Of a stretch of DNA of 64,000 nt, positions 1 through 12,029 are shown piece after piece (positions within the stretch are counted from its first letter, which is position 1; every line of letters begins with the position of its first letter). The stretch lies in assembly GCA_025267735.1 (NCBI GenBank), contig CM046299.1, positions 23,644,232 to 23,708,231 on the forward strand, written 5' to 3'. The DNA comes from Mactra quadrangularis (taxonomy: Eukaryota > Mollusca > Bivalvia > Venerida > Mactridae). Made by a program: the position numbers and the translations under genes. Under the pieces are notes generated by a model. The model was not told the origin of the DNA. It worked only from the letters and a program-made list of their open reading frames with translations, and made no database searches.

Positions 1-797
1 TAATAAGCATACATTGCTACATAATATGTTATATTTAAGAAAATGTATGTTCTTTACAGCAGACCTTATTAAATAAAAAATATTTAAACAAAGAAGGGTA
101 AAAAACGAGGACACTTATAACATATTTTCCAAAAATGGTCGTATATGCATTTTTAATCTTATTTGATGAACATATACTAGCAAGTAAAAATGCTAAACCC
201 AAAAGAAGAACGTTTTATTGAAATGAAAATTAGATCATTTAAGTTCACAATTTGATACAAAATCAATGTGTTCTGTGAATTTTGTGTAAAACATAGAACT
301 AATAACTCAGTAACCAAACATCCAGGGGGTATTTAATACACTACTTGTGAGTTATAGCAGACATATCATTTACTAAATGTAATAGTAATTACATGTATTT
401 AAAGGATAGAAGTTCTAGAAAAGTTTGCATTTGAGAAGTTTATGAATACTGTTCAAAACATTCCATTCGGCTCATCGAACTTTTCCCGCTTGTCTATCCT
501 CACTTCTCCCTCACATCACTGCACTTCTCCCTAAATTACTGGGAGGGAGAAGTCACTTCTCCCTAAATTTAGAACCCAGGCTCATCCCTGAGCCATATCC
601 TTAATCTGCCCAAATTTAAAACTGCTTGCAACAATGACATACAACATAATGCGAAGTTATGTATGAACAATAGAAAGGCTAATCAAAAGTCAGCCTTAAT
701 CTGCACAAATTCAAAGCTGCAAATGCAAAATTTTATATATAACCATAAAAGTGAACTATTTATTACATTTCTCAAATGTATATTAATTTTTTTTCAG
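1..797. other. GABPA intron (3' part), no gene seen
   Basis: This is intronic sequence ahead of the pointed-domain exon and ends in a T-rich tract and AG at 796-797. Between 481 and 566 the motif CACTTCTCCCT recurs, once as its reverse complement (GGGAGGGAGAAG), which can form a small hairpin. I see no coding potential here. The N-terminal exons of the gene are outside the window. Confidence 0.6.
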
Positions 798-1010
798 ATC
801 CAATGCAGTGGTCACAGATGCATGTTAAACATTGGATAAATTGGGCTGTTAATGAATTTAAATTAGTGAATGTAGAGACAGATAATTTTAATATGACAGG
901 AGCTGAATTATGTGATATGTCACATAGTGATTTTGTTAAATATATACCACATGATAAAGGGGATATTTTCTGGACACATTTAGAACTTCTTAGGAAGTGT
1001 AAATTTGTTG
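798..1010 (+). CDS. GABPA: GABPA exon: pointed (PNT/SAM) domain
   Basis: GA-binding protein alpha (NRF-2 alpha) is a nuclear ETS factor that pairs with GABP beta and drives housekeeping and nuclear-encoded mitochondrial promoters. This exon encodes the pointed domain: the visible run starts DPMQWSQMHVKHWINWAVNEF and includes the helix WTHLELLRKC. Acceptor TTTTTTTTCAG ends at 797 and donor GTAAGT starts at 1011; both boundaries are phase 1. The reading frame runs into the intron to 1114, which is not coding. The exon order pointed, linker, ETS and the match to the vertebrate GABPA linker (see next exons) separate this from other ETS factors such as ETS1 or ELG. Upstream exons for the N-terminal GABPA region must lie left of position 1. 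Confidence 0.93.
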
Positions 1011-1318
1011 GTAAGTATTTGTTGCGCATACAATATCTGCCCAATTTGAATATTCACAACAATACTTATGTTCTCACATTCAATAAAATTATAAGACATA
1101 AATCAGAGGAGTAAAGTGTATGTGGCACTGACAGTTAAATGAAATTTAATATTATTATACAAGTTTGTTCTGTTGCAAGGTCTATGCTGGAAATCATTTT
1201 TAGATTTGAAATATAGTCTGTTTGATGTTAAGCTTTTTTTGTTATCATTGTTCTAATATGAACAGTCCCACTCAGTTTGCTAATGTAATGTTTTCATAGA
1301 TTGAAATTGATGATTTAT

Positions 1319-1464
1319 ATATACATGGGTGCAAGTTTTCAGGTTCATGCCTGAAATTCAGGTTTTTGTGTGTCTAAAATGATTTATTTTCTTTATTTTC
1401 CCTATATAAATTGACAAAATTTCAGGATTTCAGGTTTTTTTTAAATTCTTGCACCCATGTATAT
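1319..1464. mobile_element. Small MITE, CATGGGTG family, copy 1
   Basis: The element lies in a GABPA intron. Its ends are inverted copies of ATATACATGGGTGCAAG (1319-1335 against 1448-1464), and the inner TTTCAGG and CCTGAAAT words are also mirrored. At about 146 bp with no coding capacity it fits a non-autonomous inverted-repeat element. A related copy is at 6966-7117. Confidence 0.7.
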
Positions 1465-1570
1465 GAATTATACATTTCTGTGTGCTATATATAACTAGTC
1501 GCTCATACAGCAAGTGAGATTTAAGGTGTACTAATTTGTCATAAACATGAGTCAATATTTATGATTTCAG

Positions 1571-1627
1571 CTGTAATGCAGCAGCCAGCACCTAATCCTG
1601 TGGCAACAATAACTGTAGCAACATCAG
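1571..1627 (+). CDS. GABPA: GABPA short linker exon
   Basis: This 57-bp exon is too short to show as an open frame. Joined to the previous exon it reads AVMQQPAPNPVATITVATS, a Gln/Pro/Thr-rich linker like the region between the pointed and ETS domains of GABPA. The acceptor is GATTTCAG at 1563-1570 and the donor GTAACA begins at 1628. It enters and leaves in phase 1, matching both neighbours. The assignment rests on phase, splice signals and composition. Confidence 0.75.
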
Positions 1628-2199
1628 GTAACATTTCATTATATATATAAATGATAATACATGTACATAAATTATTATACATTTTGGTCAATATGATATT
1701 TTTTTATTTAAGAAGTTATACATATCATGTAAACCTAGTTAAGTTATTTATGCTTGATTCTCAATTCCTAATAGATGGTCAGTATTTATTTGGTGGTTAT
1801 TCTAGAAATCAGAAAATAGCAGGGAAGCAGAAAAAAGGGACAATGTGCATCAGAGGGTTAATGGAGTAAATGGGCTGAGTGCAGGGCCCTGCAGAATCTA
1901 TCTTTAAAATAATCACAAAGTGAATAACTCATAATGACTGAGACTGTAACATACTTAATGATCAGCTAGTTTGCTATTTATCTTCATAATGAATCAAGTA
2001 ATCTTAATACCTGTAGTTATTGTGTTTCTTTTCAATAACTGAATTGTCTCCCTTGTATTGAAACTATTAAAGTTCAAATTTTCTGGTTGTAATTCTTTAA
2101 TTTTCAAAAACTATAGATAATTATAAAATATTATCCAAAATTTCGCGAAATTTGGTCATCAAACAACGGCGCAATACGAATTTTAACTCTTGGGCGAAA

Positions 2200-4510
2200 C
2201 ACACCTGCATCAAGTTATGCATGAGTTATCGTTCGTGACCGGAATCGGTATGACGTCATCGTAGTCCTACATCCTGAAAGCGGTTATTAGAAACACAGGT
2301 GCAAGATACTATGTTTCCCAATTATAGAATATATAGAGAAGATATAGATCGATTTTCTTCAAATAAAAAGTATTTTATGTAGAATAATCCTTTCTAGGTC
2401 GAATAGCGAAAGAATTTTGACGATTGTGCATTATTTGTGAATGTGGTGATTATGACCGTGAAACAGGTGTTTGAGACTTTTTTGAGAGTATAAGTATATA
2501 TTATAGTAAGGAAAATTTGTGTCTTGTGCTTGTAATTAGAAATAAATGCTAATTAAATAATTGCTATTTACAACTAGTTTGTAATTCTTTCATGATATCA
2601 ATTTAAGTAAATTTGAAGTATTAGTTCGGAGCCCATATTCTTATGAAGATGAGAATTTATTACTTACCGTTGATCATGGTGTTTCAGATTTCTTCAGCAC
2701 CAGTTTTGAATTATTATCACAGAATGTTAAAACATTAATTCCGATGCAACTTATGTTTTAAAAAAAACTTTACACTGTAATGGTTTATAAGAATTCCATC
2801 TTTGTTCGAGGGACTGCACTCACAGTGGTTTCAAATAGATTAAGATAACTTGTTCAAAACGACGACAACTCGGCGACGAAGTAAATAATTTCAAATCGTA
2901 TCTTCATCGTGTTTCGAATAGTTTTTAATAATTCCCTTTGTTGTATTTATATGCTTTTCCGTAATTCCATATGAGAATTTAAGTTTTAATAAAATCACAA
3001 ATAACTCCTTGGTAAATTCAACTGTTAATATATTTGTCTAACAAACTAGTAAAAACAAAGATTTATTAGCGCGAATTGACTTCCGTGAAAAACAATTTCA
3101 ACTCCGATTCAAAAGATTATTTTCTAACATCATTATTCAGACCAATATTAACTACAATTAAAAAGTATATAATTGGCGACAGCCTTTTGACAGGTCATGT
3201 GTAACAAATGCAATTTGTTGGCGATGATATCTTAATCTACATTAAGGACCCCAATATATAGAGGCTCACCGCGGGACTTTTTTGTCATCTTGTACGAATT
3301 TTATTGTTTCCCGTGGGGAACCTCACAAACTTAATTAACACATTTAAAGTTAGGGGTACATCAAAATAATTTATCAATTACTCTTTTGTGTCATCAAATT
3401 ATTGATACTATTGGGTATGTTTCCATGGACACAGACTCTCAAATCCTGACACGTGTTGGCTATCACTCTGCCGTCGACATTAATATACAAAGTACGTACC
3501 GCACCCTCAATCAATTTCAACATTGTCTAACAGACGTCATGCTGTGAATTCAAAAGAAATTTTTAATCCGCTGACATATGTTACGCGATATATTGGAGAT
3601 AAGGTAAATGATAGTAGATGACCGTTCAGGCGATCAAGTTCATATTACGCATTTAAATATTTTTTGTGCAAAATAGCGAGGTTTAGAATGCCGGTCTCAT
3701 CATTTAATATAATCGCACAACCAGCGATATAAAGATATATATATTTTAATGTTTAATCAATTTTCATTCCATGATTTTTAAATGCGATTTTTAGATTAAT
3801 TAATTTTTATGCTTATTTTCCAAACTAATATTTACTGCACCCAACATTACGAAACAATTTGAGTAGTATTTTCTGCACAACATTGCTGTCACCTGATTTT
3901 CCTTTTTTCATCTTTGGTTCCTTGAGAAAAAAACACGAGGTACACTATTTTCTTTTCAAAAAGGAAATTAAATAGCGTTTTCCGCACGAAGATTATATTT
4001 TTGGCAAGTATCTGTCAAAATATGACGAAATCATAACTTTAAGTAGTCTAAGTTATTTCTGCCGAGTTTTTTCAATCTTTTTCCCCTTTCACTTGGTCAT
4101 CATATAGAAATTAAAAAAACGCGCTTGCTCTTAACCAGTTTCAGACTCATTTAATGTAATGACGTATTCGATTTAATTTCTTTTTGAACCTTTTTTCACG
4201 CAAATAAAATGTACATCACAAAAAAACTACTTAATATCATGGAATTGTCGATGAATGCAATCAAATATACAACATATAAGCCTAGTTATTAAACTGGTTT
4301 ATATAAAATATAAAAAATCATGTAGGAAATGTAATTATTAATAAAAAAATGCAAATTTAATTTCAAAATGTTTTTGCGACTGATTAATTGACAGGCGTGT
4401 ATAAATTACAATCCATTGACTGTTACAACAGGTTTTAATCGATAGGACTACGATGACGTCACACACGGTAGATAAGCGATGTTGTAATATCGGCTAAATT
4501 GATACAGGTT
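2200..4510. mobile_element. Possible 2.3-kb inverted-repeat element with CRE-like ends
   Basis: A perfect 19-bp inverted pair, TGACGTCATCGTAGTCCTA at 2251-2269 and its reverse complement at 4443-4461, sits inside longer, weaker inverted flanks. For example ACCTGCATCAAGTTA near 2201 mirrors sequence near 4505. The core includes the palindrome TGACGTCA. The stretch occupies most of the 3-kb GABPA intron, is AT-rich, and has no long open frame. I infer a decayed, non-autonomous element; its limits are approximate. Confidence 0.5.
2340..2545. repeat. Dispersed repeat shared with 57150-57360
   Basis: Several words occur in the same order here and at 57150-57360: TGATCGATTTTC / GATCGATTTTC, TCAAATAAAAAGTA, GCAGAATAAT / GTAGAATAAT, a GACCGT-AACA motif, and TAAGGAAAATTTGTGTCT. 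The two copies are about 55 kb apart. This marks an interspersed repeat family; its type is unknown. Confidence 0.6.
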
Positions 4511-4667
4511 TAAATCAGAGTTAAATATCTCGATATACACATTGTTTACATGCGTTAAGCGTGAGTGTCTGCTGAGATACAATAGAAATACGTAATATTT
4601 TGATGTTTAATCGTTTTTTGTGTCCAACGATAAATTTCACCTTTAAATGCTATTTGTTATTTATTAG

Positions 4668-4745
4668 GTAAGAAAACATTTAAACAAAAATCAAGATCTC
4701 CTAGAATCACAGGTGACCATGGATTTTCACCTGGTAACAGAACAG
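4668..4745 (+). CDS. GABPA: GABPA exon just upstream of the ETS domain
   Basis: This 78-bp exon is bounded by acceptor TTATTAG (ends 4667) and donor GTAATT (4746). It translates to GKKTFKQKSRSPRITGDHGF followed by SPGNRT, closely resembling the conserved SPRI...SPGNRTG segment that immediately precedes the ETS domain in vertebrate GABPA. Phase 1 on both sides. This short conserved segment is the best evidence for GABPA as opposed to another ETS subfamily. Confidence 0.88.
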
Positions 4746-5562
4746 GTAATTTATTTGAATTTACTGAAAATGTTCAACAGATCTGCTGACTTCAACAGAT
4801 TTCATCTTTCTGTGATCAAATGCATTTCACCTCTTAAGTTTAGTTATCAACTTTAAATTACATTAGTGCAGACTTAAACAGAAACAGAAATGGCCAAGTA
4901 GTTATGATGTTGACTGGTTATCATTAGTCAATTCTCAGTTGGTTCAAATCAAATCCAAAATTGACATCATTGGGTTTTTTTTTGCAAGAAACTTTTTCTT
5001 AACTTTAAGCTCAGTACTTGAGGATCAGAAAGTGGATTTGAGAATGATTAATCTAAGTTGTAAATATTTGTTTCACATTTAAGCTTAAATAAATATGAAT
5101 GACCATCTTATATATGATTTTGTAAAGCATATTCATACTGAAATATGCAAAATGTTTTCAAATTGTTAAGTAAATGGTTGACCCCTTCGTAGCCGATTTT
5201 AATATTTTATGTCAGAACCTTTGTTATTATTTACTGTATTTGAATTTACAGAATCTATTTGGTCTAGTTTTAGTTTTAACAAGTAAATTGACTTCATGCT
5301 AAACTCCATGATATTGTGTGTAAACTTCAGTGACATTTGATTTTATAACCTTTATTTCTTAGGTCCTCTATTTTGACTAGAATCTTCTTAGCAATCCATT
5401 ATTAATTTATTATACATATATAGAGTATTGGAAAAACTTGTTCATTCAATAAAAGAAAACTCATTGAATTGTTTGTAATAAACATAAAATAATAAAAATA
5501 AATAAAACAGACTATTGTTCTGTATATTGTTATTTTACTAATAATGTTTATTTTATTGCTAG

Positions 5563-5786
5563 GTAACAATGGACAGATACAGCTGTGGCAATTTTTATTA
5601 GAATTGTTAACAGACAAAGATTGTAGAGAAGTGATACAATGGGTTGGTGACGAAGGAGATTTCAAACTTAACAATCCAGAACTAGTGGCTCAGATGTGGG
5701 GACAAAGAAAAAATAAACCTACTATGAACTACGAAAAGTTGAGTCGAGCTTTAAGATACTACTATGATGGAGACATGATAGCGAAG
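5563..5786 (+). CDS. GABPA: GABPA exon: ETS domain, first part
   Basis: It encodes the N-terminal two thirds of the winged helix-turn-helix ETS domain: [20 protein letters not shown], then [10 protein letters not shown], and the recognition helix [20 protein letters not shown] with the two DNA-contacting arginines of the SRALRYYY motif. Acceptor TTGCTAG ends at 5562 and donor GTTTGT starts at 5787, leaving in phase 0. The apparent frame before 5563 and after 5786 is intronic. Confidence 0.96.
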
Positions 5787-5832
5787 GTTTGTTGTTGTCT
5801 TGTATTTGATTATTCATTAGATTAGTTTTAAT

Positions 5833-6340
5833 TAGTGGTGGGACATCGACTGAAAATCGTAATCGATCATCAGTTGGAATTGGTTTCTGTTGTCGATGCG
5901 ATTCTTCCGATCATAATCAGTTCCTGATAAGTTTGATTTTGCATGCATGTTTTACTGTGAATCCTTATAAAATTCATGTACTATGGATTAGGAAATATTT
6001 TTTCTTTAGTCAAATGTGTCAAAAACCTAATAAAAATTAAAAATCAAAGAAACCAATAAAAATAAATGATCGATTGCCTAGTTCCCTTGACTAGTATAGT
6101 AGCTGTATTTTTGGAACTTGAACTAGATATATCAGAGTCAAATACAAGTCGGAAACAAATGACATGTATTTAAAACATTTTTAATAACAGTTCAGATACA
6201 TGAAAATATGTTATTGTCCTTAAATAGCCTATCCTCCTTTATAACCGATGATCGATTATGATAAAGTTTAATGGATTATCAGAATCGGAAGCTTCCAACT
6301 AGTCGTTAATCGATTATTCCCGATCATCGGTACAACACTA
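5833..6340. mobile_element. hAT-type MITE in the GABPA intron
   Basis: Ends of roughly 48 bp are imperfect inverted repeats; each end begins TAGTG and ends TTGGAA with ATCGAT-rich sequence between. The element is flanked by near-identical 8-bp direct repeats, GTTTTAAT at 5825-5832 and GCTTTAAT at 6341-6348, as expected for hAT transposition. It is 508 bp with no transposase frame. It inserted 40 bp downstream of the ETS exon donor. Confidence 0.72.
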
Positions 6341-6965
6341 GCTTTAATGTCATCATAGGAAATTTATTGACCCTGGCTTGTTCTCACAAAATTACAGTTA
6401 TTTGTTATGAAACTCGACCTATTCTTTATTTGCTTTATTTGGCATCAACTTTACTATTTATTGCCATCAGAAACATATACATAATATGATGTGATGTGGT
6501 ATCATGTGCATATTTACACCCACAAAAACATAAGTCAGAGAAGTTAAAATACAATTGATAACAATTATTGATATTTATTCAATTGTACAAAATCAGTTTT
6601 AAGTTTAATTGAGAGCCTGCATAAAAAAATTGAAGTTTTGATAAAAAAGGGTTTAGTTTTAGTGTTATTACAGAAGTGAGTTGTAGGGTTACTCTACAGT
6701 TGAACTGCTCTGGTGACATCTAGTTTTTAGTCTTGTTTCAAATACAGGTTTCTTTGACATCTATCTACTGGTTGCCTTAAAGTGTCTAACCAATAATTTG
6801 ATGATAACTTGTACATATAAACTTTCATCACATCAACTTTCATTAAGAACTGTCCTATTTACTTGTGTTATTTTCAGAATAATATTTTTATGCTACATTT
6901 ATGTTCTACCATAAAGACTGTCATAGTTTTTTTTCCATAATCATGAGATTTGTAGAATTGTAAGC

Positions 6966-7117
6966 CCATGGGTGAAAGTTTTCAGTATTAATACTAATTT
7001 CAGTGTTTTGAGTGTAAAATTGCCCTATGTAGTATGTAATTTATATGAAATCTATCCATTTCAGTATTTTGCATGTAGGTTTTCAGTATTATCAAAATTT
7101 TTAACTTCCACCCATGT
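6966..7117. mobile_element. Small MITE, CATGGGTG family, copy 2
   Basis: Ends CATGGGTGAAAGTTTTCAG and its inverted counterpart (ending CCACCCATG at 7108-7116) match the termini of the 1319-1464 element. Both copies lie in GABPA introns, and this one ends about 155 bp before the last exon. Confidence 0.6.
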
Positions 7118-7272
7118 AAGTCCCAAATGCTTAATTTGAGTGGAAAAAGGTCCCTATGTTAAAAACCCTTCGACTATCAAGACCTTGAATTTACTAGATG
7201 TTAGTTAAATTTTATTTTAACCATGTTTACAAATCATGATTCAATTTGAAAATCTTGTTATGCATATTTCAG

Positions 7273-7491
7273 GTCCATGGTAAAAGATTTGTGTACAAGT
7301 TTGTTTGTGATCTGAAAATGTTACTGGGTTACTCTGCAGCTGAACTTAATCGTCAAGTGACAATGTGTGCTGAGAAAAAATTACAGCGTGTTAGAGAAGC
7401 TTTACGTTCTCCTAATATTACTGGTGTTTATTCTAATGTGACTAAAACCAAACTAGTGTCCGCTCATACTGTACAGACTACCTTAGACTGA
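7273..7491 (+). CDS. GABPA: GABPA last coding exon: ETS C-terminal part and stop
   Basis: Acceptor TATTTCAG ends at 7272. The exon completes the ETS fold with VHGKRFVYKFVCDLKMLLGY and continues SAAELNRQVTMCAEKKLQRV, as in the GABPA C-terminal helix that contacts GABP beta. The stop codon is TGA at 7489-7491. The last 35 or so residues are divergent. The 3' UTR is AT-rich and contains an AATAAA at 8113-8118 that could serve as a poly(A) signal, which is unproven. Confidence 0.95.
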   Translation, partial: VHGKRFVYKFVCDLKMLLGYSAAELNRQVTMCAEKKLQRVREALRSPNITGVYSNVTKTKLVSAHTVQTTLD

Positions 7492-9329
7492 TGAAGTATA
7501 TTACATATCTCAGTGTTATTTGTGTTTTAAAGAGTCTCCCTGTTTTTGAAAGAGAACAAATCCGTGGTCCAGCCTAGCTCTTGATGCATTCCTCTCATAT
7601 AGTACATGTTTGTTTGGAATAGTGTAGTGTAAACTATGACTGTAGCAAGTAGCTGGTACATGATTAAGACAACGATGATGATGATGGTGGTGTGTTGTTG
7701 TTGTTAATGATGATGATAAGACTGTTGTGTCAATATCATTGCTGTTTAGACTTACAAAATTTAATCTACGGTCTGAACATAAAAACTATGATATGTTTAC
7801 ATACAGGGGTGTGGAATTCCTATGCCCGATTTGTCCAACACGTATGTTTATGTCTGCGGACAAGTAAAAAAAATCGATCACAATTGTCTACTGACAAGTG
7901 ATATTTTAGCTGTAAATGTAATAATAATGTAAATGTCTAAATGTTTTAGTCAAGTAATGATACGGTGAACTACACTGTATTATATTGTCAATTAGAGAAC
8001 AAGTGGAAAAAACTAGGAATTCCACATCCCTGCTTACATAGAAATTTAAAACAAACCTATATACATCACAAGTTGAACATTGTTGATCACCATTCAGATG
8101 ATACTTTGAAGAAATAAATGGTTTCAATTATGTCCACTCTACTTAATGAGTGAGGTTTGATTTGCTGTTTATTTGCGTGCATATTGTTGGGTTTTTTTGT
8201 AAACACTGTATCTGCCATAATAGTTTCTATTGATATATTGTGGGTTAAGCACAAAATGGTTTTCTTATATTGAGTTACGACCGTTTTCTGCTAAACTTGT
8301 GATATTTTTGTTTTAATTTTTCCTGCATGTTAATTATATCTATAGTTTTACTTGTGGATTGAAGTGAAATACTGATTTTTTTTGGAATTGTGTAGTAACA
8401 CTGTTTTACCATAATATGTTGATGGGGTCATCAAAATTGAACACTAAACTTTGATAATTATTGTTGGTTACCTTTGTGGCTCATTTCGTAGATAAATATC
8501 AAGTGTGTAGATCTAATTTAAAGAAATCAAGCATTTTTGATACATCTTTACATGAAAAGGTAATTTTGAATTCTCTATTGACTGTTAATCCCAATCAATT
8601 ATTGATGTATTGAAATTTGCCAGGTATTACTTGTATAGCCAAATAATTGCTTCCATTTTCCTATAAAAAAGAGTCAATATGTTAAGATTTCAGAATTTGA
8701 ATTTATGTTGTAGATTTTAAACCATTACATGACTTATCTGAACTGAGACAGGGCTCGGCATTAAAGGACATCCTGTTGCCCCTAACAACCTATATTTTGG
8801 TTTGGGCAACCTATTACTGTTATTAAAGATAGGATTAAGGCAAGTTAAAAAGAAAGCTGGCTGTCTGTTGGGGCATCTCAGTTTAAAAATTAATGTCTAG
8901 GCCTGCTGAGATGCTAAATGGGTGTAACTATATTCAGTTGATTGATAAGTACATGTATGATTGTTATTATTGTTTAAGATTAATATAAAAAAGTTTATTG
9001 TAAAAAACATCACTCAGGATATTTCTTACAATTTAATGTTATGACAGTATTGTCATGCTATTGTAAATAGTGTAATTAATATAATATTTCACTCTAATTT
9101 GGGGGATGGAGGATGCCTTACTGTGTTACTATAACATATTAGTAGATTTACATGTAGTAACTCAACTTCACTTGCTCTGCTTGGTATGGGGTTAACTTAT
9201 TTCCTGAAATCTGTAAATAGGGGGAAATTAATACCATTATAGTCCATGACATCAAATGTTTAGCTCATTTTGTAGTGTTAGTAGCATAGATTTTATTCTT
9301 TTAATTGCTCATTAATTTTTTTTAAATAT

Positions 9330-9452
9330 TAACCCCACTGATTTAAGTACTCACTATTTGTTTAATAAAGTCCTGTACATAGATACAGATAGCTATAGTT
9401 ATCAATAGTGAGTACAGAAGTACAGTAGTGAGTATTTAAATCAGTGGGGTTA
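9330..9452. mobile_element. Short MITE with TAACCCCACTG ends
   Basis: A 123-bp unit with inverted ends TAACCCCACTGATTTAAGTA and its complement, each followed by TACTCACTA. A degenerate half copy (GATAGTGAGTACAGA ... ATTTAAATCAG) is at 13855-13905. Confidence 0.68.
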
Positions 9453-10160
9453 TTGTATGCGCTGACAGTTGAATGAAATAAAACAATGATAATGTAAATT
9501 TGGATAGCAACTGATACACTTTGAGAAAATGTGTATAACTAGAGACAAATGTCATGAAAACATTGTATCATATGAACGTCATTGTGTTTTGTGGTTAGAT
9601 TTGGTGTTAGTTGTTCTATAACACTTGTTTCATTTGGGACCTTATTTAAAATGTCAAGTAACTTACCATTCACTTTGTTAGATAACATGTTAAAACTTAC
9701 CTTCAGACAGTCCATGACTTATATGTCAGACCCTTAATTGGAGTCTTATCAATTTTACATCAATCAAGGACCTATCATGTACATTGTTAAAGTATATTCA
9801 AGCTGATATGATGCTTCCTGTGTTATCAGAAACTATACTAATTTAATTTGGCTCCATTGTGAAACAAGTCCTTATAACTTAGGTTAATTACTTTCCAGTT
9901 TGGAGCCAGTAAGTTTCTTGCGTTAGGAAACAACAGGTTAGGTTTAGATGGGATTCTGAACAATGCCAAGCTGGCTGTCCATTGATTATAAGTCCCATTG
10001 GTAACCACTTAGACAAGCCTGCTCCTAGAAATTGATAAGTCTGGACTTCTACTGACTTTATACACATCTTTTATAAGCAAGCAAAATCAATTTTGATAAA
10101 ATCGGTTTAAACTAAAAGTGTTTTGGTAATAACAATATGTTTTGTGTTTGTGCATTTTGT

Positions 10161-10464
10161 ATGTAGTTGGTAGCACGCTAGTCTACTGATCAAGGGGTCG
10201 TGGGTTTGATTCCCGGGCGGGGCATACTCTCATGGAGTTTGGTCATGAAATTATTTCTACAGCCATTCTCCCTCCTACCAATAATTTTTAATTATGTAGG
10301 GCAGTTGTCAGTCACTGACGAAAGTATGTGCTTAGTAGTTGGTTAACAGCTAAATCCAGAGATTTAGCCTTTCCAGGAGGAGTGAGTAGGTTGACTGACC
10401 GCCGTTATATGACCTAAAACATGTGTTGCTACGGCGTTAAACCCAACAAAACAAAACAAACAAG
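10161..10464 (+). mobile_element. tRNA-derived SINE, copy 1
   Basis: The head is tRNA-like, with an A-box-like TAGTTGGTAGCACGC and a B-box-like GGTTTGATTCCC (10203-10214). The body contains CAGTTGTCAGTCACTGACG and GTTGACTGACCGCCG, and the tail GGCGTTAAACCCAACAAAAC ends in an ACAAA repeat. This head-body-tail plan recurs at least five times in the window. The family looks like those widespread in bivalves. Confidence 0.85.
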
Positions 10465-10932
10465 CACTTTTGATGTAAACATTGCTTTTATATAAATAAG
10501 GACTAATCATTTAATTCATTAATCTACTACATTGAAAGAGCTGCATTATTATTTTACCATTATTTATGTTTTCTCTTTGAATTAGATTACTTTTAAGTTG
10601 ATTAAGTTTGGTGGAAAAATATTTTAAAAGAGAATTGCCCTGACAGTTTCAGTCAATGTATATAATAATTGTATATAGCTTGTACATGAAGATTTTGTTG
10701 CCTTATTATTGTATGGAGATGTTTTTTGTTGATGCATGCTAATGCACTTACTGTTTACTGCAATATATGAGAGAACTGATGTCATATCGGATTATATATT
10801 TTAAGAAGTTTTACTCTGCAAAGTCTTGTTTTTATACCACAGACAGCAGCCTATTGTTGTTTTTCTTGAATAGTTTTGCATGATACGAGTGCTCATTTAC
10901 ACAATATATAAGGAGATGCACTTTTTTGTGTG

Positions 10933-11112
10933 TACAGTATAACCTCTGCAGAGCAGCCCTCTACAGAACAAATCCTCTGCAAAACAATAGCTTTTGATAT
11001 TTCCCTGTGGTGTAATTTTAATTAAATTTAACCTCTGCAAAGCAACAACCTCTTAACAGCAATATAGTCTTGTCTCTCCCAGTGGGTGTTGTTCAATAGA
11101 GGCTGTACTGTA
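10933..11112. mobile_element. Mariner-like MITE (TACAGTATAACCTCT ends)
   Basis: Inverted ends TACAGTATAACCTCTGC and TACAGTACAGCCTCTAT (the right end, reverse complement) begin and end in TA, consistent with a TA target site. The interior holds repeated CCTCTGCA-AAACAA words and no frame. Confidence 0.65.
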
Positions 11113-11550
11113 TCAATTTTCACTAGGAGAAATTACAGTTTGCTCAGGGTACTTTCTGGTTCACTTTATTTGTGCATTTCATTGATGATTCTTCTTTATA
11201 AGAAGGTCTCTTCTCATAAAGTAGAGGGTTTGGGAATTTTAAGAACACAGTAATATTATTTTGGTTAATTATTTACTTTATCAATTAATTAGGAACTTAT
11301 ATCAATAAATTATCATTCTTACTTGTCCTACAGTTCTTGCTTTCATAAAATAGAATTTAATGGAACTTCCTTAACCCTTAGTGAGCTGATTAAAATTGCA
11401 ATTAGCTTTTTTAATTATCAAAACTGTAAATTATAGGATTTGTTTTCGCATTTTCAGTTACTGCATTTAGAAATTCATTCTCAACTTTATCTTTGTGTCC
11501 ACCATTCTCTAAATCTGTTATAAAGAGATATTTACAACATAACTTTGATG

Positions 11551-12029
11551 CAGGCCTCCTAGTGAAACCTTTAAAACCTTTAAAAACCTTTAATTTCAGA
11601 GCAAACTTTTAAAACCTTTACATTTCCCCAGAAAACCTTTAAAACACCAAAATAGCCTGTAATTCTCACTCAAAACCTTTATATTTGCTCTGACTGGTTG
11701 CTGTGCTAGCTTAAAGCAAGTAATGGATTTTGTTCTGCATTTTCCCTACACTGTAAAACAGGAGCTATGTATGATATAAATATGCAGAGAAAATAGGTAT
11801 ACACATTAAATAAGGTATGTATTATAATTATTGCATAATTCAAACAGTTTATAACATCAAAAAATGACTTTGGTATGACTGTGGGTTTAATAAAGAAATG
11901 AGAATTTCGACGAAAATAGCCTTTATTTACTCTTTATTTTTTCATATTTTACACTAAAAGGCCTTTATTTTCATACATTGGAGCCTTTATAAAAACCTTT
12001 ATTTTTGTTTTGGCCTGCTAGGAGGCCTG
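11551..12029. mobile_element. MITE with CAGGCCTCCTAG ends and AAACCTTTA-rich interior
   Basis: A perfect 12-bp inverted pair, CAGGCCTCCTAG at 11551-11562 and CTAGGAGGCCTG at 12018-12029, encloses about 480 bp. The left interior is rich in AAAACCTTTA and the right in GCCTTTATTTT, its near complement. No open frame of note. Confidence 0.65.

Noticed and set aside
776..1114. 112-residue continuous frame as a stand-alone gene
   Set aside because: Only 798-1010 is coding; the ends run into introns with clear splice signals.
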